A DNA stretch of 64,000 nucleotides from Deltaproteobacteria bacterium (GTDB taxonomy: Bacteria; Desulfobacterota; Binatia; UBA1149; SPBQ01). The first letter of the stretch is position 1; every line of letters begins with the position of its first letter. The DNA lies in the NCBI GenBank assembly GCA_029262375.1, contig JAJCZM010000018.1, positions 62,001 to 126,000 of the forward strand, given 5' to 3'. Under the pieces are notes generated by a model. It did no database searches, was not told the DNA's origin, and saw nothing but the letters and a program-made list of their open reading frames with translations. The translations under genes were made by a program, and so were the position numbers. Of the stretch, positions 35,191-43,706 are shown one piece after another.

Positions 35191-36348
35191 ATGAGCAACG
35201 ACAACATTCGCGACAAAACCGCCATCGTCGGCGTCGGCTGCTCTCACTTCGGTGAGAACTGGGACAAGGCCCCGGAAGACATGATCGTGGAAGCCGCCTA
35301 CGAAGCCTACGCCGACGCCGGCATCGACGATCCGCAAACACAGATCGAGGCCGTCTTCTGCGGATCGGTCTATCCTTCTCGCGGAACGGGTGAAGTGGCC
35401 GAATCACTCAAGCTCTTCGGCAAGCCGGTAAGCCTCGTTCAGAACTACTGCGCCAGTGGGACCGACGCGTTTCGCTTCGGCGTGTTCGCGGTGGCGGCCG
35501 GTATGTACGAGACGGTGCTCGTCGTCGGTTTCGACAAGCCGAAAGATCGCGGCGTCTCCGGCCCCAGCGTTTTTCTCACCGGCGTGCGAGACCTACCCGC
35601 AACGCCGGCGGGCTGGTTCTCGCTCTGTGCCGCGCGCTACTTCGATAAGTACGGAGCCGGCCGCGAAGACCTCGCCAAGATCGCCGTCAAGAATCACCAC
35701 AACGGAACGCTCGCGCCCAAATCAATGCTCAAACGCGAAATCAGCATCGACGACGTGCTCAGCGCGCGCATCATCTCGTGGCCGTTCGGGCTCTATGATT
35801 GCGCGGCGCAGTCCGACGGCGCCGCGGCGGTCGTACTGACGCGCGCCGACTGCGCGCGCCGATTCCGCGACGACCCGGTACTGGTCAAGGCCGTCGGAAT
35901 CGCCATGGCGCCGAACCCGCAAACCGACCCGACGTTCGACTTCCTGCGATGGAAGCCGACCGTTTACGCCGCCGAGCAGGTCTACGCGCAAGCCGGCATC
36001 ACCGATCCGTTCAAAGAGATCGACGTCGCGCAGCTACACGACTGTTTCACGATGACGGAGCTACTGACTTACGAGGACATCGGCCTGTGCGAGAAAGGCG
36101 CCGCGAAAGAGCACATCGCTTCGGGGACTTTCGCGCTGGACGGAGAACTGCCCGTCAATACCGACGGCGGCCTGAAAACATTCGGACACCCCACCGGCGC
36201 CACCGGAGTGCGCATGCTCTACGAGAACACACTGCAGTTGCAGAACCGGGCCGGACCGCGCCAAGTACCGAACGCTACCACTGCCCTCAGTCACAACATC
36301 GGCGGTGCACCGCAGGTCTGCGGTATGGCCATTCTTTCAACGAACTAG
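35191..36348 (+). CDS. thiolase (SCP2/acetyl-CoA acetyltransferase type)
   Basis: A 385-residue thiolase. The nucleophile is Cys87 in QNYCASGTDAF, the active-site His is in QLHDCFTMTE, and GHPTGATG is the C-terminal base region. It cleaves beta-ketoacyl-CoA. It directly follows the DUF35-fused synthase and probably works with it. The SPFG-like NTDGG motif of true thiolases is kept (PVNTDGGLKTFGHP), unlike the thiolase-like protein at 55857. Confidence 0.92.
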   Translation: MSNDNIRDKTAIVGVGCSHFGENWDKAPEDMIVEAAYEAYADAGIDDPQTQIEAVFCGSVYPSRGTGEVAESLKLFGKPVSLVQNYCASGTDAFRFGVFAVAAGMYETVLVVGFDKPKDRGVSGPSVFLTGVRDLPATPAGWFSLCAARYFDKYGAGREDLAKIAVKNHHNGTLAPKSMLKREISIDDVLSARIISWPFGLYDCAAQSDGAAAVVLTRADCARRFRDDPVLVKAVGIAMAPNPQTDPTFDFLRWKPTVYAAEQVYAQAGITDPFKEIDVAQLHDCFTMTELLTYEDIGLCEKGAAKEHIASGTFALDGELPVNTDGGLKTFGHPTGATGVRMLYENTLQLQNRAGPRQVPNATTALSHNIGGAPQVCGMAILSTN

Positions 36349-36361
36349 CGACGCACGCACG

Positions 36362-37600
36362 ATGGAACGCTCACGCCACACCATGTTCATCGTCCTGTTC
36401 GGCTGCTTCGTCTGCCAGATGGGACTCGGTGCCGGTTACGTCTTCAGTGCGACACTCAAACACATCGTCGCAGAGTTCGACTGGTCGCGCGCCGCGTTCT
36501 CGGCATCGAGCGCGCCGCTGTTGGCCGCGATGGGATTGTCGGCGCCGCTACTCGGCGCACTGGCCGAACGCATCGGCGCGCGTGCGGTGCTGACCGGTTC
36601 GGCACTCGCGCTCGGACTGTCGCTCGGACTATTCAGCCGCATGGAAGAGCTGTGGCAGTTTTACGCGACGAGCGTGCTGTTCGGCATCGGACTCACGGGG
36701 GTCGGCGACGTCATCGTCGGCGCCGTGGCTGCGCAATGGGCGGTCGCGCGACGCGGCGTCGTTCTCGCGACGGTGTATCTCGGCTCCAACGTCGGCGGCG
36801 GAATCGTACCGATCGCGGCCGACCGCATGGCCGCTGTCGAGTCGTGGCGTTACGCGCTCGAGGGCCTCGGCCTGGCCGTGATCGTCATCATCGTGCCCAT
36901 CGCGCTGTTCGCGGTACGTGAACGCGACGACGAAGAACTCGACACCGAGCCGCTGCGGCCGATCCAGGGCGTTGCAGGTGACGTTCGCGCGGCCGGCGGC
37001 CCGGACGACCTGGATCTGCACGAGGCCATCCGCACGCCTACCTTCTGGATTCTCGCCGCCGTACTGTTCACGTTCTACTTTTACTATCTGGCCGTAAACC
37101 AGCATCTAGTGGCCTTTCTTAGCGATTCCGGCTTTTCCGATGCGCGCGCGGCTGCCGGCCTCAGTTTCGCGGTAGCGCTGGGCGTTTTCGGCAAGCTCGG
37201 CATGGGCCTGCTCGCCGATCGGCTAGCGATCAAGCGTGTCGCATTGGCGAACTTCGCGGTCCTAGCACTCGCCTCGATCGCCCTGTTGGGCGCCGCAACG
37301 CCGGGAGTACTCACTGTTTTCCTGATCGCCCATGGGCTGGCCACCGCCGCCGAGAACGTCGTGATGCCCCTACTCGTCGCCGACAGCTTCGGTGTCACAC
37401 ACATGGCAAAGATATACGGTGCACTCATGATGACGCTGTTTCCGGGCGGCGTGCTCGGCCCGATCTTCGCGGGCCTCGCGTTCGACACGTTGGGCGACTA
37501 TCGCGTCGCGTTCGTCGCCTTCGCCATCATGAATACACTCGGGTTACTGGCGCTCACCCGCGTGCGCTGCGAACGCAAGGAAGTACGATCATGGACTTGA
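36362..37600 (+). CDS. MFS transporter (monocarboxylate-porter-like)
   Basis: A 412-residue protein with 12 predicted membrane segments in two halves of six around a charged loop (RERDDEELDTEPLRPIQG). VFSATLKHIVAEFDWSRAAFS at the first loop and GLLADRLAIKR at the MFS motif-A position of the second half resemble MCT-type carriers. ATG 36362 is chosen since it leads directly into TM1. Stop overlaps the next gene by 10 bp. Inferred role: import of the carboxylate substrate handled by this cluster. Confidence 0.88.
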   Translation: MERSRHTMFIVLFGCFVCQMGLGAGYVFSATLKHIVAEFDWSRAAFSASSAPLLAAMGLSAPLLGALAERIGARAVLTGSALALGLSLGLFSRMEELWQFYATSVLFGIGLTGVGDVIVGAVAAQWAVARRGVVLATVYLGSNVGGGIVPIAADRMAAVESWRYALEGLGLAVIVIIVPIALFAVRERDDEELDTEPLRPIQGVAGDVRAAGGPDDLDLHEAIRTPTFWILAAVLFTFYFYYLAVNQHLVAFLSDSGFSDARAAAGLSFAVALGVFGKLGMGLLADRLAIKRVALANFAVLALASIALLGAATPGVLTVFLIAHGLATAAENVVMPLLVADSFGVTHMAKIYGALMMTLFPGGVLGPIFAGLAFDTLGDYRVAFVAFAIMNTLGLLALTRVRCERKEVRSWT

Positions 37601-38778
37601 GAGATACGCCCCAGCAGGCCGCGTTCCGAAAGGACGTCCGGTCGTGGCTGGCAGCCAACCTGCCCGAGCACTGGGGAACGCCGGCGTTCGAAGAACCGAC
37701 CGACGCCGACGACCGCGTCGAGTTTCTCAAGACGTGGCAGCGCACGATGTTCGAAGGCGGCTGGGCCGGACTCGACTGGCCGGCCGAGTACGGCGGTCGC
37801 GGCATCGGGATCATCGAGAACATGATCTTCTACGAAGAGTACGCCGCCGCCAACGCGCCCAACATGATCAACATCTCGGTCGGACCGAGCCTGGTAGGAC
37901 CGACACTCATCGCCGCCGGTACCGATGCGCAAAAGCAACGCTTTCTCGAACCGATCTTAAGCGGCGGTGAAGTGTGGTGCCAAGGCTTCTCGGAACCGAA
38001 CGCTGGCTCGGACCTCGCAGCGCTGACCACGCGCGGAGAAATCCGCGGCGATGAGATCGTAGTGACCGGTCAAAAGATTTGGACGAGCTTCGCCAAGCAG
38101 TCGGACTGGTGCATTCTCGTCGTGCGAACAGACCCCGACGCGCCGAAGCACAAAGGACTGAGTTTCTTGCTCGTCGATATGCGCTCGCCCGGCATCACTA
38201 TCCGTCCGCTACGCGAAATGACGGGCGAGGCCTGGTTCAATGAGGTCTTCTTCGACGAAGTACGCGTGCCTAAAGACCTGCTCGTAGGCGAACTCAACAA
38301 AGGCTGGAACGTGGTGATGACCACGCTGGCCCACGAACGCGGATCCTCGGCGCAGCACGGCCGGCTCGGCCGCGAAATTGGCGCACTCATCGCACTCGCC
38401 AAACGCACGGTTCGGGGCGGAAAGCGCGCCGCCGACGATCCGGCAATCCGGCAGAAAATCGCGGATTTCCTTGCCCACGTGATGATCCTCAAGATGACGG
38501 CTTACCGCAGCGCTTCGGAGATCGAACGCACCGGTGTGCCCGGTCCGGAAGGCTCGACGTTGAAGCTGCTGTGGAGCGAATTGGATCAACGGGTCAAAGA
38601 CACCGCCATAGAGCTACTCGGCGAGCAGGGTCTCGTGCCCGAGGGCGATCCGCTCTCGGTGGAAGACGGCTACTGGCAACACGAGCTACTGTGGTCACGC
38701 GCAGCGACGATCTACGCCGGTACGTCGGAGATCCAGCGCAACATCATCGCGCAACGCGTACTGGGTCTGCCGCGATGA
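37591..38778 (+). CDS. acyl-CoA dehydrogenase (FadE26-like)
   Basis: A 395-residue acyl-CoA dehydrogenase. WCQGFSEPNAGSDLAAL, HERGSSAQHGRLGREIG with the base Glu, and ATIYAGTSEIQRNIIAQRVL are all typical and complete. AAGGA precedes the ATG, which lies within the end of the MFS gene. Closest in plan to the enzyme at 8079. Ahead of the Rieske oxygenase by 54 bp. Confidence 0.94.
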   Translation: MDLRDTPQQAAFRKDVRSWLAANLPEHWGTPAFEEPTDADDRVEFLKTWQRTMFEGGWAGLDWPAEYGGRGIGIIENMIFYEEYAAANAPNMINISVGPSLVGPTLIAAGTDAQKQRFLEPILSGGEVWCQGFSEPNAGSDLAALTTRGEIRGDEIVVTGQKIWTSFAKQSDWCILVVRTDPDAPKHKGLSFLLVDMRSPGITIRPLREMTGEAWFNEVFFDEVRVPKDLLVGELNKGWNVVMTTLAHERGSSAQHGRLGREIGALIALAKRTVRGGKRAADDPAIRQKIADFLAHVMILKMTAYRSASEIERTGVPGPEGSTLKLLWSELDQRVKDTAIELLGEQGLVPEGDPLSVEDGYWQHELLWSRAATIYAGTSEIQRNIIAQRVLGLPR

Positions 38779-38832
38779 ACGCTCGGCAGTCCATCGCCCG
38801 GAAGCGAATACGATCTCGCCGGAGGCGATCTG

Positions 38833-39774
38833 ATGGATACTAGATTCCCCTTCCCCGCCTATCCCAACGGCTGGTTCCGTGCGGCCTATTCGGACGAACT
38901 CAAGTCCGGCGACATCAAGTCGCTGCGTTACTTCGGCGAAGACCTCATCGCTTACCGTGGATCGAGCGGCGCCGCCTACATTCTCGACGCCCACTGCCGT
39001 CACCTCGGCGCGCATCTTGGAGTCGGCGGCCGCGTCGAAGGCGAGCACGTCGTCTGCCCCTTTCACGGATGGAAATGGAACGGCGACGGAAGCTGCGCGC
39101 AGATCCCCTACTGCGATCGAATTCCAACCGGTGCGAAGACGCGTGCATGGCCGGTGGTCGAAAAGAACGGCGTGATCTTCATCTGGCATCACGACCGCGG
39201 CGCCGCGCCGTCGTTCGAGCTTCCCGACGTCGAAGAGATCGGCTCGGACGCATGGACGCCGCTCGAGGTTCGCAAGTGGAAAGTGCGCAGCCGGTGGCTC
39301 GACATGAATGAGAACGCGGTGGACCGTATTCACTTCATCTACGTTCACGGCACCCACACCGCACCCGAGACCGAAGTCGAAATGAAGGATCATGTCCTCG
39401 CCTGCCGCTCACGCATGAAGATGGGCTCGCCCCAGGGAGAGTTCACCGGCGGCATCGACACGACGGACTACGGCCCCGGCCTACAGACCGTTCGCGTAAC
39501 GGGCGTCGTAGACACGCTCATGCTGAACACGGCCACGCCGATCGACGATGAATACACCGACGTCAGCTTCGCCTACAGCCTTTCGAAGAGCGGCGGCGAT
39601 GCGACGCAAGGCGTCGGCGCCGCGATCATCAAGGATCTCGAAAAGCAGATGGGGCAGGACATTCCCATTTGGGAGAACAAGAAGTACTTCGACCGCCCGG
39701 TTCTTTGCGAGAACGACGGTCAGTTCGGCATCTACCGCAAGTGGATGCGGCAATTCTTCAGCGAGCAATGGTAG
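38833..39774 (+). CDS. Rieske non-heme iron oxygenase, KshA/Neverland-like
   Basis: A 313-residue oxygenase subunit. The Rieske [2Fe-2S] site is Cys55-x-His57 (CRH) and Cys75-x2-His78 (CPFH). The mononuclear iron site is D164-x2-H167-x4-H172 in NAVDRIHFIYVHG. The N-terminus (FPFPAYPNGWFRAAYSDEL) and overall layout match the steroid group: KshA (9-alpha-hydroxylase) and Neverland/DAF-36 (cholesterol 7-desaturase). GGAGG lies 7 nt before ATG. No reductase gene is nearby, so electrons must come from elsewhere. Steroid-type substrate is inferred from family similarity and the EBP-like gene at 43008. Confidence 0.88.
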   Translation: MDTRFPFPAYPNGWFRAAYSDELKSGDIKSLRYFGEDLIAYRGSSGAAYILDAHCRHLGAHLGVGGRVEGEHVVCPFHGWKWNGDGSCAQIPYCDRIPTGAKTRAWPVVEKNGVIFIWHHDRGAAPSFELPDVEEIGSDAWTPLEVRKWKVRSRWLDMNENAVDRIHFIYVHGTHTAPETEVEMKDHVLACRSRMKMGSPQGEFTGGIDTTDYGPGLQTVRVTGVVDTLMLNTATPIDDEYTDVSFAYSLSKSGGDATQGVGAAIIKDLEKQMGQDIPIWENKKYFDRPVLCENDGQFGIYRKWMRQFFSEQW

Positions 39775-39792
39775 CTCGCGGGTGACACGACG

Positions 39793-40605
39793 ATGAAAGC
39801 AATCGACTGTTGGGTGAATGTTCAGATGGGCGACATGGGCACGCCCGACTACTTGGTCGAAGTCGCGGGGAACTACTTCAAGCAGGGCGACGATTTCTTC
39901 CGCAACTACTCGATCGAAGAAATGCTCGACCAGATGGACGAGCTCGGCATCGAACGCTGCATGCTGACGACCGACCTCCGCCGGCCGTCGGCGCACACGA
40001 TGTCGTTCGTCGAGAAGCATCCCGACCGCTTCGGCCTGAGCGTCAACGTAGACCCGACGGGTCTGATGCGCGCGATCCGCAAGCTCGACGCGATGGCGCG
40101 CAATCATCCGCTGGTACTCGCGCGAATCACGCCCTTTTACTACGACGTGCCGCCGAACGATCGCATCTACTACCCGGTCTACACCAAGTGCTGCGAACTC
40201 GATCTCCCGTTGTCGATCAACACAGGGATTCCAGGCCCTCCGATGCCGGCCGAGTGCCAGGACCCGATTCACCTCGACCGCGTCTGCCTGGACTTCCCCG
40301 AACTCAAGTTGATCATGGCCCACGGCGCGGACCCCTGGTGGAACGTCGCCATGCGGCTGATGCTCAAGTACCACAACCTCTACATGATGACGTCGGCGTA
40401 CCTGCCGAAGTACCTGCCGCAAGAACTCATTCACTTCATGAACACGCGCGGTAAGAACAAGGTCATGTGGGCGTCGGACCACCCGGCGATTCAAATGAAG
40501 CGATGCCTGGAGTCGGCGCAAGCACTCGAAGGACTGCGCGAAGGCGTGCTCGAGAACTATGTCTACAACAATGCAAAACGCCTGTTCTGGCCCGACGCCG
40601 ACTAG
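39793..40605 (+). CDS. amidohydrolase-2 family protein, N-terminal metal His replaced
   Basis: A 270-residue, short member of the amidohydrolase-2 family. The N-terminal motif reads AIDCWVNVQMG: Trp stands where the D-x-H motif of its relatives has His. MAHGADPWW and WASDHPAIQMKR keep the later His and catalytic Asp. It may bind one metal differently or lack hydrolase activity. It lies between the Rieske oxygenase (18 bp) and the RND transporter (9 bp), so it is part of that operon. Confidence 0.87.
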   Translation: MKAIDCWVNVQMGDMGTPDYLVEVAGNYFKQGDDFFRNYSIEEMLDQMDELGIERCMLTTDLRRPSAHTMSFVEKHPDRFGLSVNVDPTGLMRAIRKLDAMARNHPLVLARITPFYYDVPPNDRIYYPVYTKCCELDLPLSINTGIPGPPMPAECQDPIHLDRVCLDFPELKLIMAHGADPWWNVAMRLMLKYHNLYMMTSAYLPKYLPQELIHFMNTRGKNKVMWASDHPAIQMKRCLESAQALEGLREGVLENYVYNNAKRLFWPDAD

Positions 40606-40614
40606 ACTCGCCGC

Positions 40615-42981
40615 ATGATGGAATCGGTACGCAATCTGTTCGAGAGCTGGGCGCGCTTCGTCACACGACACCCGTGGTCGGTTCTCGTAATCTCGCTACT
40701 GGGCGTGGCGGCATTCGCGAGCCGGATTCCGCATATCGTCGTCGATACCACCACAGAAGGATTCCTTCACAAGACCGATCCGGAACTGGTTGCTTACGAC
40801 GATTTCCGTGAGCGATTCGGCCGCGACGATTCGATCTTCGTGGGCATCGAGACCGACGATCCGTTCACGTTCGATGCGCTCGAGCGGCTACGCGACTTAC
40901 ACGAGGACCTCGAAAGCAACACGCCGCATCTGTACGAGATCACCAGCATGCTCAACGCGCGCTGGACGCGAGGTAACGACGATCAACTACTCGTCGAGGA
41001 CCTGGTCGAGGAGTGGCCGACCGACCAACGCGACCTCGACGCACTGCGAGAACGGGTCTCGGCCAATCCGCTTTACGTCGACAACTTGATCAGTCGCGAC
41101 GGCCGCATCACGACCGTCTTGCTCGACATCGACACGTTCGTGCAGACCGGCATCGACGACGACGGCAGGCCGATCCAGCGCTACCTGTCGGGATCGGAAC
41201 AGCGAGCCGTCGTCGAAGCAGTGCGCAGTGCTGTCGAGCGCCATACGACGCCTGAGTTCGACATCCACGCCGTCGGCATCTTGTGGATGGCCGACCGACT
41301 CGCCTATCGCATGCTCGACGACCTGCCCACACTCGTGCGGCGGGCGCTCGTCGCGATGGTCGTCATCTTGTTCGCACTGTTCGGAACGGTGCGCGGCGTG
41401 CTACTGCCTCTGTGCGTCGTCGTCTCGTCGATGTTCGTTGCTTTCGGATCGCTACCGCTTCTCGGCATGCCTTACCAACTGCCCACTCAGGTCGTGGCAC
41501 TCTCGCTGCTCGCGATCGGCATCGGCGATTCGATTCACGTACTCGCGATCTACTACCACTACCGCCGTGACGGCATGTGTAAGAACGATGCCCTCATCGA
41601 CGCCTTCGCACACGCCGGACCGGCAATCTTGCTCACTAGCCTGACGACGGCAGGCGCACTCTTGTCGTTCATCTCGGCGGAAGTTGCCCCGATCTCGAAC
41701 GTGGGCGTACTGCTTCCGATCGGCGTCGCGGCCGCGTTCGTAACGACGATTACGATCCTCCCCGCGCTACTCGTCATTCTGCCCGAACCGAAGAAACAGC
41801 CGACACAGCGAAGCTTTCATTTCATCGAGCGCGGGCTTCGCGGCGCAGGGCTCTGGGCGGCCGATCATCCGCGCGCGACGCTCTCGGTGGCCGCGGTCGT
41901 ACTCGCCGTCGCCGGTGTGGGCGCTTCGCAGGTACGCTTCTCGCACAACCCGCTGCTGTGGTTCCCCGAGGGCGACGTGCTGCGCGATTCGACCCTCTAC
42001 CTCAACGAGCGACTCGGCGGCGTGGTCACACTCGAGGTACTGTTCGAGACCGGCGAGCCCGACGGTGTGAAGAGCCCGGAGCTCCTACGCGCCATCGAAG
42101 ACATCACGAAGAGCAACGCCGCCTATCGGGATCGCAGCGATACGGTGTCGATCGGCAAGACGATCTCGATCGTGGATTTACTCAAGGAAACGAACCGAGC
42201 GCTCAACGAGAACAGCGACGACGCGTACCGACTGCCGTCGAGTCGAGAACTCGTTGCGCAGGAACTGCTTCTCTTCGAGTTGAGCGGCAACAACGACCTC
42301 GAAGACCTCGCGGACTATCAGTACGAAACCGCGCGTATGACCGTGCGTGCCCCTTGGGTCGACGGCACACGCTACGGCGATTTCATCAACTCGTTAATGG
42401 CGGACTATCGTGAAAGTGCAGGCGATCTGGCCGACATCAGCATGACCGGTCGCGTGCCGCTACTCGGGCGCACGATGTCTGCGGTCATACAAAGCATGAC
42501 GGCCTCTTACATCTTCGCGTTCGCCGCCGTCACCCCAATGATGATGCTGTTTCTGGGCAGTGCCCGTCTCGGATTGATCTCGATGATCCCCAACCTGCTA
42601 CCGGTGGTCACGGCCGTGGGCCTCATGGGCTGGTTCGGCTTGCCGCTCGACGTATTCTCGCTCCTGACGGGCAGCATCACCTTGGGCGTCGCCGTGGACG
42701 ACACCATTCATTTCATGCACGGCGTGCGAAGTGAGCTGGCTCTTACGGATGACGTACGCGGCGCGATCGAACGCACGCTTTCTATGACCGGCCAGGCAAT
42801 GTTCTCGACAACGCTGATCCTGTGCGTCGGGTTCGGCCTGTACGCGAGCGCCTACATGCGCAACCTCGTCAACTTCGGCGTAGTCACCGCCTTCGCGTTG
42901 GCCGTCGCACTGCTCGCCGACATTCTGGTTGCACCGGCGCTGGTCTCGCTGATGGGACGGCGTAGCAACAGCGGCTCGTAG
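40615..42981 (+). CDS. RND/MMPL-family membrane transporter
   Basis: A 788-residue integral membrane protein with 12 predicted membrane segments in two repeats, each preceded by a large periplasmic loop (about 45-240 and 450-600). Transport motifs GIGDSIHVLAIYYHY and VAVDDTIHFMHGV mark TM4 and TM10 of the RND superfamily, near the HpnN/MMPL lipid exporters that move hopanoids or lipids. It ends the Rieske operon and converges on the EBP-like gene. Likely moves a hydrophobic substrate or product across the inner membrane. Confidence 0.9.
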   Translation: MMESVRNLFESWARFVTRHPWSVLVISLLGVAAFASRIPHIVVDTTTEGFLHKTDPELVAYDDFRERFGRDDSIFVGIETDDPFTFDALERLRDLHEDLESNTPHLYEITSMLNARWTRGNDDQLLVEDLVEEWPTDQRDLDALRERVSANPLYVDNLISRDGRITTVLLDIDTFVQTGIDDDGRPIQRYLSGSEQRAVVEAVRSAVERHTTPEFDIHAVGILWMADRLAYRMLDDLPTLVRRALVAMVVILFALFGTVRGVLLPLCVVVSSMFVAFGSLPLLGMPYQLPTQVVALSLLAIGIGDSIHVLAIYYHYRRDGMCKNDALIDAFAHAGPAILLTSLTTAGALLSFISAEVAPISNVGVLLPIGVAAAFVTTITILPALLVILPEPKKQPTQRSFHFIERGLRGAGLWAADHPRATLSVAAVVLAVAGVGASQVRFSHNPLLWFPEGDVLRDSTLYLNERLGGVVTLEVLFETGEPDGVKSPELLRAIEDITKSNAAYRDRSDTVSIGKTISIVDLLKETNRALNENSDDAYRLPSSRELVAQELLLFELSGNNDLEDLADYQYETARMTVRAPWVDGTRYGDFINSLMADYRESAGDLADISMTGRVPLLGRTMSAVIQSMTASYIFAFAAVTPMMMLFLGSARLGLISMIPNLLPVVTAVGLMGWFGLPLDVFSLLTGSITLGVAVDDTIHFMHGVRSELALTDDVRGAIERTLSMTGQAMFSTTLILCVGFGLYASAYMRNLVNFGVVTAFALAVALLADILVAPALVSLMGRRSNSGS

Positions 42982-43007
42982 GACGACTACGTGCGTGCGT
43001 CGATCGT

Positions 43008-43697
43008 CTATCCAAGAATTCGTCGGTAGCCCCAGTACAAAACGAACCAGGGGAACACGAGCCATGGTGCGTTCGCCAAGCCGAACTTGATCCAGGTATC
43101 GAGGAAGCTCGTCGTATCGACGTTCGGCATGCCGTCGAGCATTTCTGACAGAAAGTACAGCGACGCCGAGTACAGGTGCACGACCGCCGTCGCCATGCAC
43201 AGCACGACGCCGCGCCGATCGCGGCGCCCCGAACGCAGCCAAAGCGTGAGACCGACCACGCCGACGAGTCCGTTGATCACCGAGAGGATCTCCATCCCGA
43301 TGAGCGTCGCGGGAGCTTCGGCGTAGCGCATGTCTCCCCCATCGATGTACGCCCACCACGGATACGCCCAAGCCGCGTCGCGCCCGAGCGCAATCGCGTC
43401 GTGCGCCACCAGCCAACCGAGTTCCCAAGTCAGGTGTGTGAGGTAGGAGACGACCATGAAGACCAGAGCGGCCGATTCGATGCGCTCGTACCTGGTCCAA
43501 GTGCGCAGACTCTTGAGTGGCCACAAACTGGTCGTGAACCCGGCGAACAGACCGAACGAGTAAATCAACGCGACGCCGTCGGCGACGACGTTGCGGTCCA
43601 TGCCGGCGCGAAACACCAACGCGGTCGCCAGCGGAAAGGCCAACGCCACCGGGCCGAGAGTCGCAATGCGAGCAATCCACAGATCTTTGTGTGACAT
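43008..43697 (-). CDS. EBP/EXPERA-family membrane protein, sterol delta8-delta7 isomerase-like
   Basis: A 229-residue polytopic membrane protein that aligns by eye with human emopamil-binding protein. THLTWELGW matches its His76/Glu80 helix (here His88, Glu92), GGDMRYAE matches KGDSRY, GMEILSV holds the equivalent of Glu122 (Glu136), HLYSASLYFLSEMLDG matches QIYGDVLYFLTEHRDG, and ANAPWLVFP gives Asn209 and Trp212 for Asn193 and Trp196. EBP moves a sterol double bond from C8 to C7. Keeping all five active-site residues suggests real isomerase chemistry on a polycyclic substrate. It follows the acyl-CoA dehydrogenase by 9 bp on the same strand; GGGGGG precedes the ATG. Confidence 0.85.
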   Translation of the reverse strand: MSHKDLWIARIATLGPVALAFPLATALVFRAGMDRNVVADGVALIYSFGLFAGFTTSLWPLKSLRTWTRYERIESAALVFMVVSYLTHLTWELGWLVAHDAIALGRDAAWAYPWWAYIDGGDMRYAEAPATLIGMEILSVINGLVGVVGLTLWLRSGRRDRRGVVLCMATAVVHLYSASLYFLSEMLDGMPNVDTTSFLDTWIKFGLANAPWLVFPWFVLYWGYRRILG

Positions 43698-43706
43698 GTC
43701 GCCCCC

